DNA of 64,000 nucleotides from the NCBI GenBank assembly GCA_903884505.1, contig CAISET010000016.1:1-64000 (forward strand), read 5' to 3'. Of this stretch, positions 1 through 8,611 are shown piece by piece. The DNA comes from an uncultured Microcaldota archaeon (GTDB taxonomy: Archaea > Micrarchaeota > Micrarchaeia > Burarchaeales > Fermentimicrarchaeaceae). The notes under the pieces were generated by a model that ran no database searches, was not told where the DNA came from, and saw nothing but the letters and a program-made list of their open reading frames with translations. Every line of letters begins with the position of its first letter. Position 1 is the stretch's first letter. Position numbers and translations under genes: made by a program.

Positions 1-75
1 CCTTTTCCTTCTCTTTTTGAGCCACTTCCATCTCATGCGGCCCTTCTTCTTCCATTTTCTTGGCCTAGCGCCCAT
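1..75 (-). CDS. rpl41e: Ribosomal protein eL41 (3' end beyond window)
   Basis: Reading the minus strand from an ATG at 75 gives 25 codons, very rich in Arg, Lys and Trp, open to the window edge. The stretch [19 protein letters not shown] matches the form I remember for archaeal eL41, a tiny, almost wholly basic 50S subunit protein. A second in-frame ATG at 36 would give the short form [12 protein letters not shown]. The C-terminus lies outside the window. The TATA-like element at about 97-106 sits some 26 nt upstream of the ATG at 75, which suggests a leaderless start. Identity rests on recognition of a very short protein. Confidence 0.8.
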   Translation of the reverse strand, partial: MGARPRKWKKKGRMRWKWLKKRRKR

Positions 76-95
76 GTAGTAGTTATCCACGCAAA

Positions 96-107
96 TGTTT
101 ATTAAAT
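96..107. promoter_or_regulatory. Shared divergent TATA element
   Basis: The sequence TGTTTATTAAAT is TATA-like on both strands. It lies about 26 nt from the eL41 ATG (75, minus) and about 37 nt from the nadE ATG (139, plus), so one AT-rich element could serve both genes. Inferred from spacing only. Confidence 0.45.
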
Positions 108-138
108 GACTTCCAGCGAAGAATAGACGCTGGTTGTT

Positions 139-903
139 ATGCAGGAGATTGCTGATAAGATATGCTCCTTCATCAAGAGGAAGGTCGAGAAATCGGGAGC
201 TGACGGCGTAATCGTCGGGGTGAGCGGGGGGCTGGATTCAGCCGTGACCGTTGCCCTGTGCTCGAAGGCGATTGGGGCGGAGAACGTCTATGCGCTAATC
301 CTGCCTGAGAAGGAGACTATCAAGGAGCCCGCGCTGAAGGATGCGCGGGAGATTGCTGCGATGTTTGCGGGAAGGGTGGAAGAGATTGATTTCACGGACG
401 CCTACCGCACGCTCGCGAAGGCGATGCCGGATTTCGTGGATGGGGCGAAGATCCCGAACGGAAATTTGAAGGCGAGAATGAGGATGTGCATTTTGTATTA
501 CTATGCGAACAAGTTCGGCCTGCTTGTGGCTGGGACCGGGGACAGGTCCGAGATTGAGCTGGGGTATTTCACGAAGTTTGGGGATGGCGGGTGCGATTTC
601 CTCCCGATTGGCGATTTGTACAAGGGGGAGGTCCAGCAGCTTGCGCACTTCCTTGGCGTGCCGCCACAGGTGGCTGACAAGAAGCCCTCTCCCGGGCTTT
701 GGCTTGGGCATACGGCTGAAGAAGAGCTTGGGCTGCCCTACCAGGTTGTTGACGAACTGCTGAAGGCGTTCTCCGCAGGGGAGAAGGCTGAGGATGCTGC
801 CGGAAGGCTGAAGATTAAGAAGGAGGCTGCGCTGAAGATTAAGAAGATGGCCGAGGAGTCCGGGCACAAGAGGGAGCTGCCTGAAGTCTGCAGGCTGAAG
901 TGA
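139..903 (+). CDS. nadE: NH3-dependent NAD+ synthase
   Basis: Makes NAD+ from nicotinate adenine dinucleotide, ATP and ammonia, the last step of NAD biosynthesis in the cytosol. The 254-aa protein has the N-type ATP-pyrophosphatase P-loop SGGLDSA at residues 29-35, followed by the family segments [20 protein letters not shown] and [11 protein letters not shown] and the conserved KKPSPGLW. There is no N-terminal glutaminase domain, so this is the short ammonia-dependent form, and its length is normal for that form. Start is the ATG at 139. It is followed 47 bp later by tyrS on the same strand and may be cotranscribed with it. Confidence 0.95.
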   Translation: MQEIADKICSFIKRKVEKSGADGVIVGVSGGLDSAVTVALCSKAIGAENVYALILPEKETIKEPALKDAREIAAMFAGRVEEIDFTDAYRTLAKAMPDFVDGAKIPNGNLKARMRMCILYYYANKFGLLVAGTGDRSEIELGYFTKFGDGGCDFLPIGDLYKGEVQQLAHFLGVPPQVADKKPSPGLWLGHTAEEELGLPYQVVDELLKAFSAGEKAEDAAGRLKIKKEAALKIKKMAEESGHKRELPEVCRLK

Positions 904-950
904 TGAGGAGATTGGCGAGGAGCGCCGAAGTTTGCGTTTGAAGTGATTGG

Positions 951-2033
951 ATGGACTTGGAGAGGAAGATTGAGCTGGTGAAGAGGAAGCCTGCCGAGGA
1001 AGTGATTACTGAGGAGGAGCTGAGGCAGCTTTTCCAAACGAATGAGCACCCCAAGCACTACATCGGGTTTGAGATTTCCGGGAAGGTCCATTTGGGAAGC
1101 GGGCTGATAACCGCGATGAAGGTGAAAGACCTGCTTGAGGCGGGGGTTAAGCCGACGATCTTCTTAGCTGATTACCACGCCTGGATTAACAATAAGCTGG
1201 GGGGCGACCTGCAGAAGATAAGGCAGGTCGCCCTGGGCTATTTCAAGGCAGGGTTCGTTTCCCTGGGGCTTGAGGAGCCGAAAGTTAAGTATGTCCTGGG
1301 AAGCGACCTTTACGACAATGACTACTGGGCGGACGTCGTAAGAATATCCAAGGCCACGAGCATAAAGAGGATGCTGCGCTGCTCCACTATCATGGGCAGG
1401 ACCGAGCAGGAGACCGTCGAGGCTGCGAGCCTGCTCTACCCGGCAATGCAGGCTGCGGACATCTTCAAGCAGGACCTGGACATCGTGCACGCCGGGATGG
1501 ACCAGAGGAAGGCCCATATCCTTGCCCGCGAGGTTGCGGAGAAGCTCGGGAAGAAGAAGCCGGTTGCGCTTCACGTCCATCTGCTCGCGGGGCTGCAGCA
1601 GGCATCCCGCATGGGCTACGACGCCAACGAGAAGCTTGACAAGGAGATTTCCGGGAAGATGAGCAAGTCCAAGCCGGACAGCTGCATCTACGTACATGAT
1701 TCTGAGGATGAGATTAAGAGGAAGATTGGAAAGGCTTATTGCCCTGAGAAGGTTGTTGAAGAAAATCCAATCATTGAGCTTTGCGAATATGTGATTATGA
1801 GGGACGGGAAGAAGGCCCTGAAGATTGAGAGGCCTGCGAAATTCGGCGGAGAGGTTGAATTTGCCTCAGTTGAGGAGCTGAAGAAGACTTATTCTGAAGG
1901 GAAACTGCACCCGATGGATTTGAAGGGAGCGGTTGCGCGGGAGCTGGCGGCATTGCTGAAGCCGAGCAGGGACTATTTTGTGAAGAACCCGGAGTTTTTG
2001 AAGCAGGTTGAAAGCGCTGAGATTACAAGGTGA
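951..2033 (+). CDS. tyrS: Tyrosyl-tRNA synthetase (archaeal type)
   Basis: Charges tRNA-Tyr in a two-step class I reaction. The 360-aa protein has the HIGH-type motif HLGS at residues 47-50 (context GKVHLGSGL) and the KMSKS loop GKMSKSKPDS near residues 234-243. The absence of a bacterial S4 C-terminal domain and the overall length fit the archaeal/eukaryotic TyrRS class. The ATG at 951 is used, preceded by a purine-rich stretch. The stop at 2033 is separated by only 4 nt from the GTG of the next gene, which suggests a short operon. Confidence 0.95.
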   Translation: MDLERKIELVKRKPAEEVITEEELRQLFQTNEHPKHYIGFEISGKVHLGSGLITAMKVKDLLEAGVKPTIFLADYHAWINNKLGGDLQKIRQVALGYFKAGFVSLGLEEPKVKYVLGSDLYDNDYWADVVRISKATSIKRMLRCSTIMGRTEQETVEAASLLYPAMQAADIFKQDLDIVHAGMDQRKAHILAREVAEKLGKKKPVALHVHLLAGLQQASRMGYDANEKLDKEISGKMSKSKPDSCIYVHDSEDEIKRKIGKAYCPEKVVEENPIIELCEYVIMRDGKKALKIERPAKFGGEVEFASVEELKKTYSEGKLHPMDLKGAVARELAALLKPSRDYFVKNPEFLKQVESAEITR

Positions 2034-2037
2034 GTAA

Positions 2038-2751
2038 GTGGCTGCGGCGAAGGGGCAGCTCCTGAAGATTTATCGCCTACTTCTGAAGAGGTTTGGCCAC
2101 CGCGGCTGGTGGCCTGGGGAGACGCGCTTTGAAGTGATGGTAGGGGCCATTCTGACGCAGAATACGAACTGGGGGAATGTGGAGAAGGCCATCCGCGAGA
2201 TGAAGAAGAGAGGACTGGTGGAACCGAAGAGGTTGGCGGAAGCTGATGTGCGCGAGGTGGAGAAAGCAGTCAAGTCTTCCGGGTATTTCAGGCAGAAGGC
2301 AAGGAGGGTGAAAGGGTTTGCGAAGTGGCTAGTGGAGAGTTATGGCGGGGATTTGGGGAAGATGTTTGCGAAGGAGACGAAGGAATTGAGGGAGGAATTG
2401 CTGGAGATTAATGGAATTGGGCCGGAGACCGCTGACTCAATTCTGCTCTATGCCGGGGGGAAGCCTGTCTTCGTCGTGGATGCTTATACGAGGAGGAGTT
2501 TTGCGAGGATTGGTTTGCTGGGAGAAGATGCGGAGTATGGGGAGGTGCAGGAGTTCTTCGAAGGAAATCTGCCAAGGAGTGTGGAACTGTACAAGGATTT
2601 CCATGCGCAGATTGTGGCGCTGGGGAAGAATTTCTGCAAAACGAGACCGCGCTGCAATGAGTGCCCGCTGAAGGCAATTTGCAGGTTCGCGTCTATTCGC
2701 GCTCCTGCCCATCGCCGCCCAGGTTCCGCTCCAGGAGCGCGTAGGCTTTGA
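2038..2751 (+). CDS. Endonuclease III-related HhH-GPD DNA glycosylase (COG2231-like)
   Basis: Base-excision repair protein of the HhH-GPD superfamily, 237 aa from a GTG start. It shows FEVMVGAILTQNTNWGNVEKA near the N-terminus, the helix-hairpin-helix INGIGPETADSILLYAG, the catalytic-type Asp in FVVDAYTRRS, and a C-terminal 4Fe-4S loop CKTRPRCNECPLKAIC (C-x5-C-x2-C-x5-C). The lysine that endonuclease III carries inside the hairpin is Glu here (GPETAD), as in the COG2231 branch, so a lyase step like that of Nth is doubtful. The last 59 bp overlap the convergent gene at 2693, and the Arg/Pro-rich tail encoded there looks incidental. Substrate is unknown. Confidence 0.85.
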   Translation: MAAAKGQLLKIYRLLLKRFGHRGWWPGETRFEVMVGAILTQNTNWGNVEKAIREMKKRGLVEPKRLAEADVREVEKAVKSSGYFRQKARRVKGFAKWLVESYGGDLGKMFAKETKELREELLEINGIGPETADSILLYAGGKPVFVVDAYTRRSFARIGLLGEDAEYGEVQEFFEGNLPRSVELYKDFHAQIVALGKNFCKTRPRCNECPLKAICRFASIRAPAHRRPGSAPGARRL

Positions 2752-3364
2752 GCGCGTCTTTTTTCTCGAGCACGAAAACCGTGTCGCGGTAGCACGAGTA
2801 GAATTCCGTTATGTTGACTTCGTTCCTGGCGAGGAGCTCCGAGATGTAGGCGACGAAGCCGGGAGTTTCCTTTAGCTCCGGCGGAGAGGTGAGGATGACT
2901 GCAGAGAGCCGTCTTGCGGTTGAGCGGATGTTCTCCCTCCCGATGAGCTTTTTTACCTCCTGAAGGTCCTCCTCGCTTATTATGAGGGTTGCGCCGCTGC
3001 CCGAGGTTATGAGGGAGAAGCTGTCGCTTGCCTTCTGGGAGAGCTGCGAGGTGTTCAGCCGGGTGCCCGGGAAGAGGGTGAGGACCGCCATGCTGCCCTT
3101 GAGCGTGCAGGAGGTGCCGCGGAGGATGGCGCGCAGGTCGTGGTAGTAGTCGTAGTTGGGGAGGCGGGCGGAATAGCGCCTTATTGCGGCCTTTATCGAG
3201 GGAAGGGTTGCTGATGGGAGGCGCTCCCTCTTTATGAGTGCGGCGATGGCGGAGATGTTCGCTATGCCGAGCCTCATCGCCTGCCTGGAGTAGGGGTCGG
3301 CCTCGAGGAGAGCGAAGACCTGCTTTGCGGTGGATTGTTTATTTTGGAACTTTTTCTGTTTCAT
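2693..3364 (-). CDS. ACT-domain protein with helical N-terminus
   Basis: A 223-aa protein of unknown role. The C-terminal part (about residues 160-215), with ETPGFVAYISELLARNEVN followed by a short beta/helix pattern, looks like an ACT regulatory domain, the small-ligand sensor found in aspartokinase-like enzymes. The middle (VLTLFPGTRLNTS and SGSGATLIISEEDL) may be a second ACT-like unit. The N-terminal 70 residues are helical and basic and could bind DNA or a partner. Similar ACT-only proteins are common in archaea and are thought to sense amino acids. Converges on and overlaps the glycosylase gene by 59 bp. Start is ATG at 3364. Confidence 0.6.
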   Translation of the reverse strand: MKQKKFQNKQSTAKQVFALLEADPYSRQAMRLGIANISAIAALIKRERLPSATLPSIKAAIRRYSARLPNYDYYHDLRAILRGTSCTLKGSMAVLTLFPGTRLNTSQLSQKASDSFSLITSGSGATLIISEEDLQEVKKLIGRENIRSTARRLSAVILTSPPELKETPGFVAYISELLARNEVNITEFYSCYRDTVFVLEKKDALKAYALLERNLGGDGQERE

Positions 3365-3414
3365 ATGCTACATTTGAGCCGTCAGGGATTTTAAATGAAC
3401 CTGTTGCATGGTAG

Positions 3415-3431
3415 CGCCGCGTTCTGCGGCG
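3415..3431 (+). repeat. Short hairpin ahead of argG
   Basis: CGCCGC (3415-3420) and GCGGCG (3426-3431) pair around a 5-nt loop, just before the purine-rich Shine-Dalgarno (about 3431-3438) of argG. A TATA-like TTTTAAATG lies at 3389-3397, so the hairpin would be at or near the 5' end of the mRNA. Confidence 0.4.
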
Positions 3432-3441
3432 GAGAAGGAAA

Positions 3442-4734
3442 ATGGATTTGGCCGGGAAGATAAAGGGAAGCGTGGATCTGGGGGAATACGACGGGGTAAA
3501 CAAGGTGGTGCTGGCCTATTCGGGGGGCCTGGACACGAGCGTCATGGTGAAGCTCATCAAGGAGGTGCTCGGGGCCGAGGTCATCACCCTGACGCTGGAT
3601 TTCGGGAGGGCGGAGTACGCGAATTCGGACTTGAAGGGGATGGAGAAGAAGGCGCTTGCGATGGGGGCGAAGGCGCACAAGTTCTTCGACGTGAGGGAGG
3701 AGTTCTTCTCCGGCTATATAGCGAAGGCAGTGAAGGCGAATTCCCTCTACCAGGGGGAATACCCGAATTCGACTGCGCTGGGAAGGCCGCTCATAGCGAA
3801 GTACCTGGTGGCCGTGGCTGAGCATGAAGGAGCGGATGCGGTTGCGCACGGGAGCACCGGGAAGGGGAACGACCAGGTGAGATTCGACGTTTCCGTGGCT
3901 GCGCTGAACCCCGGGCTGAAGATTATTGCACCCGTGCGGGACTGGGAACTGGAGAGAGACGAGGAGATTGCATGGGCTGCCGAGAACGGGATTCCGGTTC
4001 CGGCCAGCAGCAGCAAGCCGTATTCGGTGGACGCGAACATGTGGGGGAGAAGCTGCGAGTGCGGAATCCTGGAGAAGCCGTTCGAGGAGGTGCCCGAGGA
4101 TGCGCTGGAGTGGGTGACGCCGCCGGAGAAGGCGCCTGATGAGCCAATGAAGGTGAAATTGTGGTTTGAGAAAGGGGTGCCTTCGGCGCTGGAGTTCGAC
4201 GGCGTGAAGATTACGGGAGGGGTGAACATTGTTGGCGCGCTGAATGACATTGCCGGGAAGAACGGGGTTGGAATAATCGACCATATGGAGGACCGCGTGG
4301 TCGGGCTGAAGAGCAGGGAGGTCTACGAATGCCCTGCGGCAACCGTAATCCTGAAGGCGCACAAAGATTTGGAGAAGTATGTGCTTACGAGAGAGGAGAA
4401 CGACTTCAAGCCGGCCGTGGACAAGCTGTGGGGCGAGTGCGTTTACAGGGGACTATGGCACAATCCCATCATGAAGGAGCTTGACGCGTTTGTGGATGCG
4501 TCGCAGGAGAAGGTGAGCGGCTGGGTGGCCCTGAAGCTCTACAAAGGGGCGGCGCAGGTGCTGGCAAGGGACTCGCCGAACGCGCTCTACGACCCGAACC
4601 TGGCGAGCTACAACGCGGGAAGCAAGTTCTGCCAGAAGGACGCGCAGGGGTTCATCAAATTGTATGGGTTGAACACGGTGATGGCCGGGAAGGTTGCGGA
4701 GAAAGCCAAAGAGAAAGCTGCTGTGATTGTGTGA
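3442..4734 (+). CDS. argG: Argininosuccinate synthase
   Basis: Condenses citrulline and aspartate with ATP to argininosuccinate in arginine synthesis. The 430-aa protein has the PP-loop motif YSGGLDTS at about residues 26-33 and the family block HGSTGKGNDQVRFDV, followed by the conserved APVRDWEL and KPYSVDANMWGRSCECG segments. Length is slightly above the usual 400 because of a 20-residue N-terminal lead. The ATG at 3442 is preceded by GGAGAAGG. It is followed by argH, whose chosen ATG lies 53 nt after the argG stop. The two form the last two steps of arginine synthesis; no other arg genes are in the window. Confidence 0.96.
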   Translation: MDLAGKIKGSVDLGEYDGVNKVVLAYSGGLDTSVMVKLIKEVLGAEVITLTLDFGRAEYANSDLKGMEKKALAMGAKAHKFFDVREEFFSGYIAKAVKANSLYQGEYPNSTALGRPLIAKYLVAVAEHEGADAVAHGSTGKGNDQVRFDVSVAALNPGLKIIAPVRDWELERDEEIAWAAENGIPVPASSSKPYSVDANMWGRSCECGILEKPFEEVPEDALEWVTPPEKAPDEPMKVKLWFEKGVPSALEFDGVKITGGVNIVGALNDIAGKNGVGIIDHMEDRVVGLKSREVYECPAATVILKAHKDLEKYVLTREENDFKPAVDKLWGECVYRGLWHNPIMKELDAFVDASQEKVSGWVALKLYKGAAQVLARDSPNALYDPNLASYNAGSKFCQKDAQGFIKLYGLNTVMAGKVAEKAKEKAAVIV

Positions 4735-4786
4735 AGAAAAGATGGGAGAAGAGCGGGAAGCGGGAGAATGGGATGGCGGTGAGAAA

Positions 4787-5968
4787 ATGAAAAAAATCTG
4801 GGAGAAGAGCGGGAAGGAGAAGCTTCATCCGATGGTGGAGTCGTTCCTATCGGGGGAGGACATCATCCTTGATTGGGCGCTGGTGAAGCATGAAGCGGCT
4901 TCATCGCTAGCGCATGCGAGGATGCTGAAGAAGACTGGAATGCTTTCTGCAGCGGAGTTTGCGAAGGCGGAGAAAGGGCTGAAGGAGATAATTGCGCTGC
5001 ATGCGAAGGGCCAGTTTGAGCTGAAGCCGGAGCTGGAGGATGTGCATGCGAATGTCGAGGCCTACCTGACAGAGAAGCATGGGGTGGTTGGGAAGAAGAT
5101 CCATGCGGGCCGGTCGAGAAATGACCAGGTGGCGACCGCGATGCTTCTCTACATGCGGGAGGAGGGGAAGAAGACGCTGCAGCTGGTGGAAGGGCTGTGC
5201 GAAGTGCTGGAGGGGCTTGCGGAGAGATACCCCTGGGAAATGCCGGGCTATACGCACGTGCAGAGGGCGATGCCGTCGACGCTGGCGAATCTCCTGCTCT
5301 CCTACAAGGAGAGCCTTGAGGCGGATGCGGAATTCCTGGAGGCTGCGCTGAAAGTTGTGGATAAGTGCCCGCTGGGAGCGTGCGCAGGGTATGGGAGCGC
5401 GCTGCCACTGAACCGCGCAGCCACTGCGAAGGAGCTGGGCTTCGGGAAGCTCCATGCGAATACGATTAGCGCAATTAGTTCGCGCGGGAAGAACGAGTTC
5501 ATGGTGGTTTCCGCCCTCTCTGCGGTAATGCTGGATTTGGGGAGAATGGCGGAGGACATGCTGCTCTTCTCCACGAAGGAATTCGGGTTCGTTTCGTTCG
5601 GAAATGAGTTTGCGACTGGGAGCAGCGTGATGCCGCAGAAGAAGAATTACGACGTGCTTGAGCTGGTAAGGGCGAAGGGGGCGAGAATGCTCGGGCTGCA
5701 GGTGGAGCTTTTCGCCACTATGAAGGCGCTGCCTTCCGGCTACAACCGGGATGCGCAGCAGACGAAAAGGGCGGCGATGGAGGCGTTCAAGGAGGCGCAG
5801 GGCTGCCTAGCCGTGCTGGCGCCCATGATGAAAGGGCTGAAGCCGGACAAGGGGAAGATGAAGGCGGCTTGCACCCCTGGGATTTACGCTGCGCAAAAGG
5901 CGACCGAGCTCGCGAAGAAAGGGGTGCCGTTCAGGGAGGCTTACCGCGAGGTAGGGGGAGTGTATTAA
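4787..5968 (+). CDS. argH: Argininosuccinate lyase, short C-terminus
   Basis: Cleaves argininosuccinate to arginine and fumarate. The fumarase/aspartase superfamily signature GSSVMPQKKN is present, as are AGRSRNDQVATAMLLYMRE and GYTHVQRAMPST. Start: the ATG at 4787 has GGTGAG just upstream and begins MKKIWEKSGK, like other ArgH proteins. An in-frame TTG at 4727 would overlap argG but adds an unlikely Glu/Gly-rich leader. From 4787 the protein is 393 aa, against about 450-490 usual. It stops right after PFREAYREVGGVY, where the C-terminal helical subdomain normally begins, so about 60 residues are missing. The catalytic core looks intact. Confidence 0.93.
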   Translation: MKKIWEKSGKEKLHPMVESFLSGEDIILDWALVKHEAASSLAHARMLKKTGMLSAAEFAKAEKGLKEIIALHAKGQFELKPELEDVHANVEAYLTEKHGVVGKKIHAGRSRNDQVATAMLLYMREEGKKTLQLVEGLCEVLEGLAERYPWEMPGYTHVQRAMPSTLANLLLSYKESLEADAEFLEAALKVVDKCPLGACAGYGSALPLNRAATAKELGFGKLHANTISAISSRGKNEFMVVSALSAVMLDLGRMAEDMLLFSTKEFGFVSFGNEFATGSSVMPQKKNYDVLELVRAKGARMLGLQVELFATMKALPSGYNRDAQQTKRAAMEAFKEAQGCLAVLAPMMKGLKPDKGKMKAACTPGIYAAQKATELAKKGVPFREAYREVGGVY

Positions 5969-5990
5969 AAGCGGATTTCGAAATCACCTC

Positions 5991-6374
5991 GTGGCAATTA
6001 GAGCGCTTTTGGATGCGAATTTCCTCATGCTTCCTGCCCAGATGGGGGTGGACATATTCGGGGAGCTGGAGAGGCTAATCGAAGAGCCGCATGAGCTCGT
6101 AACCTCCAAGGGGGTGCTGGACGAGCTGGCGAGGATTGCGATGGGAATGAGCGAGGATGCCCCCTGCGCGAAGGTTGCGCTGAAGATTGTGGATGGGAAG
6201 AAAGTGGGCATTGCGGAGAGCAGCGAGCAAGTTGATGAGTGGCTAGTGAGGGAGGCGGAGAAGGGGGGCGCGGTGGTCTGCACGAATGATATTGCGCTTA
6301 TCAAGCGGCTGAGGAGGAAAAAGGTAAAAGTGATCAGGGTGCTGGGGAAGTCGCACCTTGGCTTCGCTGATTGA
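5991..6374 (+). CDS. Fcf1-like PIN-domain protein (COG1412)
   Basis: A 127-aa stand-alone PIN domain. It has the N-terminal acidic motif LLDANFLMLP, a central VLDEL, and the late acidic CTNDIALIKRL, which together would coordinate metal for RNA cleavage. It resembles the archaeal homologues of eukaryotic Fcf1/Utp24, nucleases of 18S rRNA maturation; archaeal members are presumed ribosome-associated. In many archaea this gene sits directly beside Rpo7 (rpoE). Here the pyrophosphatase gene lies between them. GTG start at 5991, 22 nt after argH. Confidence 0.8.
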   Translation: MAIRALLDANFLMLPAQMGVDIFGELERLIEEPHELVTSKGVLDELARIAMGMSEDAPCAKVALKIVDGKKVGIAESSEQVDEWLVREAEKGGAVVCTNDIALIKRLRRKKVKVIRVLGKSHLGFAD

Positions 6375-6440
6375 GGTTTTCGGAGGGAACGGCGTCTGCT
6401 GATTGTGGCTTGCATGCGCTCTTCCGCCGCTGCTTAGGGC

Positions 6441-8486
6441 TTAAATGAATAGCGGCACGAGCACGAGCGCAAGCGTGTTGAGCAGCTTTATCAGCACGTG
6501 CAGGCTCGGGCCTGCCGCATCCTTGAATGGGTCGCCCACCGTGTCCCCGACGACCGCCGCCTTGTGCGCCTCGGTGCCCTTCGCCCCGTGCTCCTCCAGG
6601 TACTTCTTCGCGTTGTCCCATGCCCCCCCTCCGTTGTTCATCATGGTTGCCATGAGGATGCCCGCGATTGTGCTGGACATTAGCAGCGCGGCGACCGCTT
6701 CGGCCTTCAGCAGCAGGCCCACGAGGACAGGGAATGCGACCGCGAGCAGGCCTGGCAGGACCATGTTGCGCAGCGCGCCCTGCGCGGTTATGTCAACGCA
6801 GCGCGCATAGTTCGGCTTCACCTTGCCCGCAAGTATCCCCTTGTTCTTGAACTGCCGCCTTACCTCCGCAATCATGTATTCCGCGGTCTTTCCCACGGCG
6901 CGCATCACGAGTCCGCTGAAGACGAACACGAGCATTGCCCCGAGAAGCGCGCCCACGAACACGTCGACCTTCGCGAGGTTCACCACTTCAAAGATTTTTC
7001 CGCTGAGCTTCGCCACCTCGGACATGTACGCAGAGAAGAGCAGGAATGCGGCGAGCGCAGCGCTGCCTACGGCATAGCCCTTTGTGAGCGCCTTCGTGGT
7101 GTTGCCCACCGCGTCAAGCTCATCCGTCCTCTTCCTCACGTCCTGCGGCGCATTAGCCATCGTCACAATCCCGCCCGCGTTGTCGGTTATGGGGCCGAAC
7201 GTGTCCATCGCGAGTATGTATGCCGCAGTCGCGAGCATGCCCATGGTCGCTACCGCGGTGCCGTAGAGGCCCCCGCCAGCCACGCCCGAATTCGAGCCGA
7301 ACCAGTAGGCCGCCATGAGCGCGGCGGAAATTATCACCATTGTCGGGCCGGTTGTCTCCATGGCAACGGAAAGGCCCGTGATGATGTTCGTCGCGGCCCC
7401 GGTCTCGGACGCCTTGACGATGTCCTGCACTGGCCTGTACTTCTTTTCGGTGTAATACTGGGTGACGTATACGAAAGCGAGCGAGGTGGCTATGCCAACG
7501 AGACCCGCATAGAAGAACCAGATGTTCCCGAGCAGCCACATGACCGCAACGCCGAATAGGATTGCGGAAAGGATTAGCGCCACGTAATAGCCCCGGTTGA
7601 GCGCGGACATCGGGTTCTCGTGCCCCTTTGCCTTCACCGCGAATATTCCCACGATTGACGCGATGAGGCCGAATGAGCGTGCCACTAGCGGGAATATCAC
7701 CCCGTTCATGCCGAACACCGGGAAGAGCGCCACGCCGAGTATCATCGCGCCTATGTTCTCCGCAGCAGTGCTCTCGAACAGGTCCGCGCCCCTTCCTGCG
7801 CAGTCGCCAACATTGTCGCCGACAAGGTCCGCAATCACTGCCGGGTTCCTCGGGTCGTCCTCGGGTATTCCCGCTTCGACCTTTCCCACTAGGTCAGCGC
7901 CGACGTCCGCGGCCTTCGTGTATATCCCGCCGCCCAATTGCGCGAACAGCGCGACGAATGATGCCCCGAACGCGTAGCCAACTATGAGGAACGGCGTCTC
8001 CTGCGGGTTCGCGCCGAAAAGGATGTAGAGCGAAGTTATCCCAATCAGCGAAAGCGCCACTATGACTATTCCGGTGACTGCGCCCCCCTTGAGCGCCATG
8101 TCGAGCGCCTCGGGCATGCTCTTCGAGGCCCCTGCCGCGGCCTTTATGTTCGCCCGGACGGAGACGAGCATGCCGACGATTCCGGCGACCGCCGAGCTGA
8201 ATGCGCCGAAGATGAATGCTATCGCGGTCGTCTCCGCGGTCTTAGGCTGCCCGAGGTAGCTGTAGCCGAGATAGATTATGGCGGCAAGGACGATGGCGAG
8301 CATCGCGATGGTCTGGTATTGCCTCTTCAGGAAGGCCTCCGCCCCCTCGCGGATCGCCTCGGATATCTCCACCATCTTCGGCGTCCCGGTCGGGTGCCTG
8401 AGGATTTTCCAGACCAGGTACGCAGCGACTACGAGCGAGAGCAACCCGATGCTTAATACCAATAAGAGTAGTGTTTCCATGGCCAT
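6441..8486 (-). CDS. hppA: Membrane-bound proton-translocating pyrophosphatase (K+-independent type)
   Basis: Hydrolyses pyrophosphate and pumps H+ across the membrane. The 681-aa protein is built of many hydrophobic helices and holds the substrate-site blocks KAADVGADLVGKVE, DDPRNPAVIADLVGDNVGD and TDNAGGI. The segment GNTTKALTKG carries Lys where K+-dependent enzymes have Ala, which marks the K+-independent, H+-pumping class. The C-terminal block AAVVGDTVGDPFKDAAGPSL is also typical. Two starts are possible: ATG at 8486, or ATG at 8480, which lies about 27 nt from the TATA-like TTATAAAAA and would be leaderless. Confidence 0.96.
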   Translation of the reverse strand: MAMETLLLLVLSIGLLSLVVAAYLVWKILRHPTGTPKMVEISEAIREGAEAFLKRQYQTIAMLAIVLAAIIYLGYSYLGQPKTAETTAIAFIFGAFSSAVAGIVGMLVSVRANIKAAAGASKSMPEALDMALKGGAVTGIVIVALSLIGITSLYILFGANPQETPFLIVGYAFGASFVALFAQLGGGIYTKAADVGADLVGKVEAGIPEDDPRNPAVIADLVGDNVGDCAGRGADLFESTAAENIGAMILGVALFPVFGMNGVIFPLVARSFGLIASIVGIFAVKAKGHENPMSALNRGYYVALILSAILFGVAVMWLLGNIWFFYAGLVGIATSLAFVYVTQYYTEKKYRPVQDIVKASETGAATNIITGLSVAMETTGPTMVIISAALMAAYWFGSNSGVAGGGLYGTAVATMGMLATAAYILAMDTFGPITDNAGGIVTMANAPQDVRKRTDELDAVGNTTKALTKGYAVGSAALAAFLLFSAYMSEVAKLSGKIFEVVNLAKVDVFVGALLGAMLVFVFSGLVMRAVGKTAEYMIAEVRRQFKNKGILAGKVKPNYARCVDITAQGALRNMVLPGLLAVAFPVLVGLLLKAEAVAALLMSSTIAGILMATMMNNGGGAWDNAKKYLEEHGAKGTEAHKAAVVGDTVGDPFKDAAGPSLHVLIKLLNTLALVLVPLFI

Positions 8487-8611
8487 TTATTTGGGCGGAA
8501 GTTTTTATAAGATAACGCACGCGGGAGCGCTGCCTTCACGCCCAAGGCGCACAGTTATAAGATTAATCGTGCAAAAAGTTAGGGTTTCGTCGAGTTGTTA
8601 GAGGGATTTGG

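Noticed and set aside
3391-4362. 323-codon minus-strand frame opposite argG
   Set aside because: Lies wholly opposite a conserved enzyme gene; composition is that of a shadow frame.
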